8,610 bases of DNA. Source: Bacteroidota bacterium. Lineage in GTDB: Bacteria; Bacteroidota; Bacteroidia; NS11-12g; UBA9320. The position numbers were made by a program, and so were the translations under genes. The stretch covers positions 1-8,610 of the forward strand of contig CANMPY010000053.1 in NCBI GenBank assembly GCA_947499775.1, in the 5' to 3' direction. The notes beneath the pieces are model-generated. The model ran no database searches, was not told the DNA's origin, and worked only from the letters and a program-made list of their open reading frames with translations. Positions 4,555-8,610 of the stretch are shown here, in pieces. Within the stretch, counting starts at the first letter, position 1; each line of letters opens with the position of its first letter.

Positions 4555-5016
4555 CTATTTTAGATCAATAAATCCATTCCACCATGTTTTGTCAAACCCT
4601 GCCGCGAATTTTGAATAAAATTTAACAGCCTCTTGGTTCCAATCCAACACCTGCCAATTGATTCGCACACATGACTCCGCTTTTGAAATTTGAATTATTT
4701 CTTCAAATAACAATTTGCCAATCCCATTATTTCTATGAGTTTGTTTAACATAAAAATCTTCTAAGTACAAGCACTTTCCTTTCCAGGTAGAGTATCGGTA
4801 ATAATAGAGGGCAAATCCAATTATCTCTGTATCTCTTTCAGCCACTATGCATTTAAACAATGGATTGGAGCCAAATCCATCCTTAATCATTCGATCGGCA
4901 GTATTGGTAACTTCCTCAGGTGATTTTTCAAAGAGAGCTAGCTCATGAATTAAGCCCATTATTTGTGAAACATCGCTCACTATTGATTTCCGAATGCTAA
5001 GGTTATGAATATGCAA
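4555..5016 (-). CDS. GNAT N-acetyltransferase, diamine/SSAT-like
   Basis: This 153-residue protein uses acetyl-CoA to acetylate an amine. It follows the spermidine/spermine acetyltransferase-like pattern: IRKSIVSDVSQIMGLIHELA (8-27), DGFGSNPLFKCIVAE (46-60), IIGFALYYYRYSTWKGK (65-81), LYLEDFYV (83-90), the acetyl-CoA loop around RNNGIG (95-100), and WNQEAVKFY (126-134). Tyr134 occupies the position of the family's general-acid tyrosine. The substrate could be a polyamine, thialysine or another small amine; this cannot be told apart here. The start is taken as TTG (5016), because no ATG lies between the upstream stop (5098-5100) and residue 20, and the domain begins at residue 8. A TAAATTTG -7 box lies on the - strand at 5068-5061. 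The secreted thioredoxin-like gene follows after 2 nt. Confidence 0.88.
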   Translation of the reverse strand: MHIHNLSIRKSIVSDVSQIMGLIHELALFEKSPEEVTNTADRMIKDGFGSNPLFKCIVAERDTEIIGFALYYYRYSTWKGKCLYLEDFYVKQTHRNNGIGKLLFEEIIQISKAESCVRINWQVLDWNQEAVKFYSKFAAGFDKTWWNGFIDLK

Positions 5017-5060
5017 TTTTTGAAGTAATCTTGTAAAAAGTGAATTCGAATTAACGAAGG

Positions 5061-5068
5061 CAAATTTA
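5061..5068 (-). promoter_or_regulatory. -7 box for the GNAT/thioredoxin-like unit
   Basis: On the - strand this reads TAAATTTG, a full TAnnTTTG match. Transcription would start near 5054, about 38 nt before the TTG start at 5016. No TTTG is found at the usual 19-20 nt upstream distance, so the promoter may be weak or need an activator. Confidence 0.45.
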
Positions 5069-5186
5069 AACTTTGGCAGTATAATTTTTTTTACTTTTTA
5101 ATAAATAATTTTAATACCCGCTAGGAGTGGAATAAGTATTTTAGTGCTAGATATGAACACATTAAAAAGCTTAAAAATTTAGTTTT

Positions 5187-5194
5187 TAATTTTG
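5187..5194 (+). promoter_or_regulatory. Candidate -7 box for dnaB
   Basis: TAATTTTG matches TAnnTTTG, but no TTTG lies 19-20 nt upstream. The leader would be long, about 200 nt, and would include the DnaA-box-like sites. A poorer match, TAGTTTAG (5331-5338), lies closer to the gene and overlaps one DnaA-like box. Neither can be preferred from sequence alone. Confidence 0.3.
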
Positions 5195-5404
5195 TGAATC
5201 CCAATAAATCCGTGTTAAATTAATGTTGATGAATTGATTGTCCACAAATGCATTCACTATTAAGCTTAGTTATGGTCAAGTAGTTAACGAATTGTTTATA
5301 AACTAATACACATGTCATGAACAATTAAATTAGTTTAGTGGATAATAAAAACCGCCAAAATAATGGATTTAAAATAACATAGAATTGTAACGATAACCTA
5401 ACTA

Positions 5405-6916
5405 ATGGCACTTGATCCTACATTTAAGAACAAAAGACAACAAAAGAATTTAGAAGAAATAATTTTTAATGGAAAACTACCTCCTCAGGCCCTTGATTTG
5501 GAAGAGGCGGTATTGGGTGCCATGATGCTTGAAAAAAATGCCCCAGAAAAGGTCTTAGACATTTTGAAAAGCGAATCGTTTTATGCTGATTCCAATAAGC
5601 TTATTTTTAATGCCATACATGATTTAGCAGATAATGCCAAACCCATTGACATTTTAACCGTTACAGAAGAATTGCGGAAGAAAGGGAATTTAGAATTAGC
5701 AGGAGGCGCTTTTTATGTAACTCAGCTTACGAATAGGGTGGCTTCGGCAGCCAATATTGAATACCATACCCATATCTTAATTCAAAAATACATTCAAAGG
5801 CAAATGATTCAAATAGCCGGAGAAATTGGGAAAAAAGCATTTGAAGATACTACCGATGCATTTGAATTATTAGATGAATCGGAAGGCAAATTATTTGCGA
5901 TAAAGAATGATACCATGAAAAAAGGTCATATGCAATTAAGCGATATAATGCATAAAGCCTTTAAGCATATTGAATCCTTGGCAGGCAATAAAGGACAATT
6001 ATCAGGTGTACCATCTGGGTTAACTGATTTGGACCGATTAACAGGAGGGTGGCAAAAATCGGATTTAATTATCATTGCAGGTCGTCCGGGTATGGGTAAA
6101 ACAGCGTTTGTAGTATCAATTGCTCGAAATGCTGCTATCGATTTTAATAAGCCCGTAGCACTTTTTTCATTAGAGATGTCATCAGTTCAGTTGGTAACGC
6201 GACTTATTGCATCAGAATCAGAAATTCAGGCTAATAAAATTAGAACGGGTGATTTAAAAGATTTTGAATTTGAACAATTACGTGTAAAAACAGAACGCTT
6301 ATCGGAAGCCCCAATTTTTATTGATGATACCCCGTCGCTTTCAATTTTTGATTTTAAGGCAAAAGCCAGAAGGCTAAAATCGCAACATGGTATTGAATTA
6401 ATTATTGTGGATTATTTGCAATTGATGAGAGGTGACGACAAAAACATCGGTAATCGTGAACAAGAGATAAGTTATATATCGCGAAGTTTAAAGGCCTTAG
6501 CCAAAGAGTTAGATATACCCGTTATTGCGTTGGCTCAGTTGAGTAGAAATGCCGAAAAACGGGAAGGAAATCGCCCGCAATTATCCGATTTGAGGGAGTC
6601 GGGCTCTATAGAACAAGATGCAGATATGGTAGGATTTATTTACCGTGCCGAATATTATGGTCTTGCCGAAGATTTGGATGGGCAATCAACACAAGGTACG
6701 GGCGAATTAATTATTCAAAAACATCGTAATGGCCCAACTGATAATATTAAATTGAGGTATCACGCCGAATTTACTCGTTTTTCGAACCTCAATGATTCGG
6801 CCATAACGAGTGATTTTAGTTTTACTGATAAAGGTGCCGAAAATGGGAGCATAGTATTAGGATCAAGAATGAACGATTCGCAATTATACAACGATGACGA
6901 AACGCATCCTTTCTAA
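5405..6916 (+). CDS. dnaB: Replicative DNA helicase DnaB
   Basis: DnaB is the hexameric ATP-driven helicase that unwinds DNA at the replication fork. This 503-residue protein is full length. Residues 26-165 form the N-terminal domain that docks primase (PPQALDLEEAVLGAMM at 26-41). Residues 199-460 are the RecA-like motor: SGVPSGLTDLDRLTGGW, Walker A GRPGMGKT (226-233), the catalytic Glu in SLEMSS (Glu257), Walker B IIVDYLQL (333-340), DLRESGSIEQDADMV (395-409), and KHRNGPT (439-445) with the likely arginine finger Arg441. The tail 461-503 is acidic and variable. No intein interrupts the Walker A or other motifs, although dnaB is a common intein site. The gene begins at ATG after an A-rich leader and stands alone. 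It converges on the PKD-protein gene, with 21 nt between the stops and no clear terminator. Confidence 0.97.
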   Translation: MALDPTFKNKRQQKNLEEIIFNGKLPPQALDLEEAVLGAMMLEKNAPEKVLDILKSESFYADSNKLIFNAIHDLADNAKPIDILTVTEELRKKGNLELAGGAFYVTQLTNRVASAANIEYHTHILIQKYIQRQMIQIAGEIGKKAFEDTTDAFELLDESEGKLFAIKNDTMKKGHMQLSDIMHKAFKHIESLAGNKGQLSGVPSGLTDLDRLTGGWQKSDLIIIAGRPGMGKTAFVVSIARNAAIDFNKPVALFSLEMSSVQLVTRLIASESEIQANKIRTGDLKDFEFEQLRVKTERLSEAPIFIDDTPSLSIFDFKAKARRLKSQHGIELIIVDYLQLMRGDDKNIGNREQEISYISRSLKALAKELDIPVIALAQLSRNAEKREGNRPQLSDLRESGSIEQDADMVGFIYRAEYYGLAEDLDGQSTQGTGELIIQKHRNGPTDNIKLRYHAEFTRFSNLNDSAITSDFSFTDKGAENGSIVLGSRMNDSQLYNDDETHPF

Positions 6917-6937
6917 TTATTTTGTTTGCTAAATACC

Positions 6938-8610
6938 TTATTTAATAACGTTAAAGGAAGTGTAAACGCGTTTTCCATTTTCTAAGCTGAGCTCCAAATG
7001 GTAAATCCCTATAGATAAATTAGGGCAATTAAAGGTGAGGGTATCTTGACTAATACGGTTTTCTTTAAATACAGTTTTCCCATGAAAATCGAAAAGTTTA
7101 CATTCAATTTTTTGATGTTTTGCAATTCCAATTAAGCCAATAGTAAAGGTTCCATTATTAGGGTTAGGGTAAAGTTGAATTACACTTTCGTTTTTTATGG
7201 ATTTTATTCCTATATGATTTATGGTAATAATCTGATTGGAATCCATACATTCGCACCCGTCGCTTGTTTTCATATATACCCTTACTCTATAGTTCCCATC
7301 GGATTGAAACGTGTGATTTGGAGAAATTAAATTACTGAAACCTCCGCCTTCAAAATTCCACTGATAAAACAAATAGGCCAAATTATTAGGAACAAAGTTA
7401 AATTCATATCCACCTGTTTTTGCCGATTTATAGGTAAATCCACATTGTGGAGTTTCCTTGATATTAACCGGTAAAGTTATCGCATCTTGGCAACCTCCCT
7501 TATTACTGGCAATTAGGGTAACATTATACGTGGATGCCACATTGCCTTTATAGGTCTTAGTTGGTGAAAATTGAGTACTGCTATCTCCATCCCCAAATCG
7601 CCACACATAATCTATAATACCACTTCCTGCTGTTTTATTTGTAAACGTTACAGAATTTCCTAGACATGCATCTAAAGCTTCAAAATTTGCAGTTGGTTGT
7701 TTTAAAACATTGATTATTTTTTCGATGGAGGTGCTGCATCCATTATCACCTATTGCCATTAATAGTATGTTTTTTGTACCTAAAGTAGTAAAATGAAAGC
7801 TTGGATTCTTTAGAACTGAACTTGCCGTATCACCAAAATTCCATTGATATCGTGTTATTACATCCTTTGGTTCGAATGTGATATTTTTAAACTCGACTGG
7901 TTTTACACTACAAGTTGGTCCATAGGTAAAATCTGCTTCAGGTGAGGCCTGTATATTTACCGACTTTATCATAGAATCGGAACACCCAAATTGACTTGTT
8001 GCAATGTATTTTATTATTTTTGTTCCAGCACTGTTATACTGATGGGTTGGATTGGCATCGGTGTTTCCATTTCCATCACCAAAAAACCAATTGCTTCCAA
8101 ATCTATCTTCTAAACCAATAGTAGTATTATTTTTAAATAAAATATCCGTTTTTGTGCACTTGCCCTCTATATCAAAATTGGCTATCGGTTTCAAAAATTG
8201 ATGCGCTTTTTTGCTTAGCCAACTTACACATCCATTTGCATTAGCTGTAAGGGTAACAATATAACTTGAGGGGATAATATACCTATGTTTCAAACTCACG
8301 TTTTTACGTGTGTACCCATCGCCTAAATCCCATTGATAGGATATTTTACCAGTGTTTATAGTTGTTAAATTAATAAAATTCAAACTGTCGCCCGTGCAAG
8401 CGTTAATTACTTTAAATTTAACTTCAGGTATTTCGAAAAGCGTAATACTGAAACTTGTGTCCTTGGAAATGTTGAAATTACTTAGTGAAGTTAGCTTTAC
8501 GGTGTAAGTCCCATATTTGGGGTAGTTGTAAATGGGGTCTGGGTAATTGCTTGTGTCCCCATTTCCAAAATCCCACTTATAGGAAATGAATCCACTTTTA
8601 ATGGTTAGAT
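6938..8610 (-). CDS. Multi-PKD surface protein with T9SS type A sorting domain (5'-partial)
   Basis: The reading frame stays open on the - strand up to the window edge (readable from 8608), so the TTG at 8383 is internal and the real start lies outside. At least six PKD repeats are visible by their strand signatures: WDFGNGD (8575-8555), WDLGDG, WFFGDG, WNFGDT, WRFGDG and WNFEGG. They are spaced about 75-90 residues apart, each with a nearby GC or similar cysteine. The last 80 residues are a C-terminal sorting domain: VIQLYPNPNNGTFTI, then KLFDFHGKTVF, SIGIYHLEL and a final VYTSFNVIK. Such domains direct export across the outer membrane by the type IX system and are then removed. PKD repeats commonly serve in adhesion or glycan contact in long surface proteins. 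The cargo or enzymatic part, if any, must lie upstream. Confidence 0.9.
   Translation of the reverse strand, partial: LTIKSGFISYKWDFGNGDTSNYPDPIYNYPKYGTYTVKLTSLSNFNISKDTSFSITLFEIPEVKFKVINACTGDSLNFINLTTINTGKISYQWDLGDGYTRKNVSLKHRYIIPSSYIVTLTANANGCVSWLSKKAHQFLKPIANFDIEGKCTKTDILFKNNTTIGLEDRFGSNWFFGDGNGNTDANPTHQYNSAGTKIIKYIATSQFGCSDSMIKSVNIQASPEADFTYGPTCSVKPVEFKNITFEPKDVITRYQWNFGDTASSVLKNPSFHFTTLGTKNILLMAIGDNGCSTSIEKIINVLKQPTANFEALDACLGNSVTFTNKTAGSGIIDYVWRFGDGDSSTQFSPTKTYKGNVASTYNVTLIASNKGGCQDAITLPVNIKETPQCGFTYKSAKTGGYEFNFVPNNLAYLFYQWNFEGGGFSNLISPNHTFQSDGNYRVRVYMKTSDGCECMDSNQIITINHIGIKSIKNESVIQLYPNPNNGTFTIGLIGIAKHQKIECKLFDFHGKTVFKENRISQDTLTFNCPNLSIGIYHLELSLENGKRVYTSFNVIK

Larger units (their letters stand above)
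5017..5404. other. AT-rich intergenic region between divergent GNAT and dnaB genes
   Basis: These 388 nt hold no gene. They separate two divergently transcribed units and contain -7 boxes for both: TAAATTTG on the - strand at 5068-5061, and TAATTTTG on the + strand at 5187-5194. Three DnaA-box-like 9-mers are seen, each one mismatch from TTATNCACA or TTATCCACA: TTGTCCACA (5238-5246, +), TAATACACA (5304-5312, +) and TTATCCACT (5345-5337, -). There is an A/T inverted repeat TAAAAA/TTTTTA at 5172-5188. Nothing else stands out. Confidence 0.55.

Noticed and set aside
5405..6916. Intein in DnaB
   Set aside because: The motor domain is continuous through Walker A, Walker B and later motifs, and the length is normal.
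6917..6937. Bidirectional terminator between dnaB and the PKD gene
   Set aside because: The 21-nt gap has no stem followed by a T-run that I can support.

Overview
The window looks like a chromosomal segment of a member of the Bacteroidota. Supporting signs are promoters of the TTTG / TAnnTTTG type used by this phylum, weak or absent Shine-Dalgarno sequences, AT-rich DNA, a dihydroorotase of the Bacteroidota type, and a PKD-repeat protein ending in a type IX secretion (T9SS) sorting domain. The exact genus cannot be read from the sequence.

Layout. Positions 2-1235 (+) hold the 3' part of a dihydroorotase gene (pyrC) broken by a frame change near 539-551, exactly at a perfect 8-bp hairpin. 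Positions 1236-3205 form an accessory stretch in which toxin-antitoxin pairs alternate with copies of a ~100-nt intergenic repeat: repeat A (1454-1555), an intact yefM-yoeB pair (1657-2165), repeat B (2185-2313), a VapBC-like pair whose toxin gene has an in-frame TGA (2408-3048), and repeat C (3100-3199). All are on the + strand. Positions 3206-5016 (-) hold a two-gene unit: a GNAT acetyltransferase and a secreted protein with a thioredoxin-like C-terminus that lacks the CxxC pair. Positions 5017-5404 are an AT-rich gap with promoters for both flanking units and several DnaA-box-like 9-mers. Positions 5405-6916 (+) encode the replicative helicase DnaB. Positions 6938-8610 (-) hold the C-terminal part of a multi-PKD T9SS-sorted surface protein whose start lies beyond the window.

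Most notable. The three repeats all keep the geometry TTTG, 20 nt, TAnnTTTG, which is a complete Bacteroidota promoter, although copy A has diverged in most other positions. Each is followed by a GC-rich segment that can fold and by a conserved GCAACC end. The repeats therefore look like dispersed promoter-bearing elements that separate toxin-antitoxin cassettes. An integron-like cassette array is a possible but unproven reading: strict attC core sites are not visible and no integrase is in the window. The yefM-yoeB operator keeps the two TGTAC-type boxes 12 bp apart, overlapping the -7 box, as in the E. coli system.

How the genes work together. The two toxin-antitoxin pairs are self-contained plasmid- or chromosome-maintenance modules with ATGA-coupled genes. 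One is intact; the other has lost its toxin while keeping its antitoxin. They are bounded by ordinary chromosomal genes with unrelated jobs.
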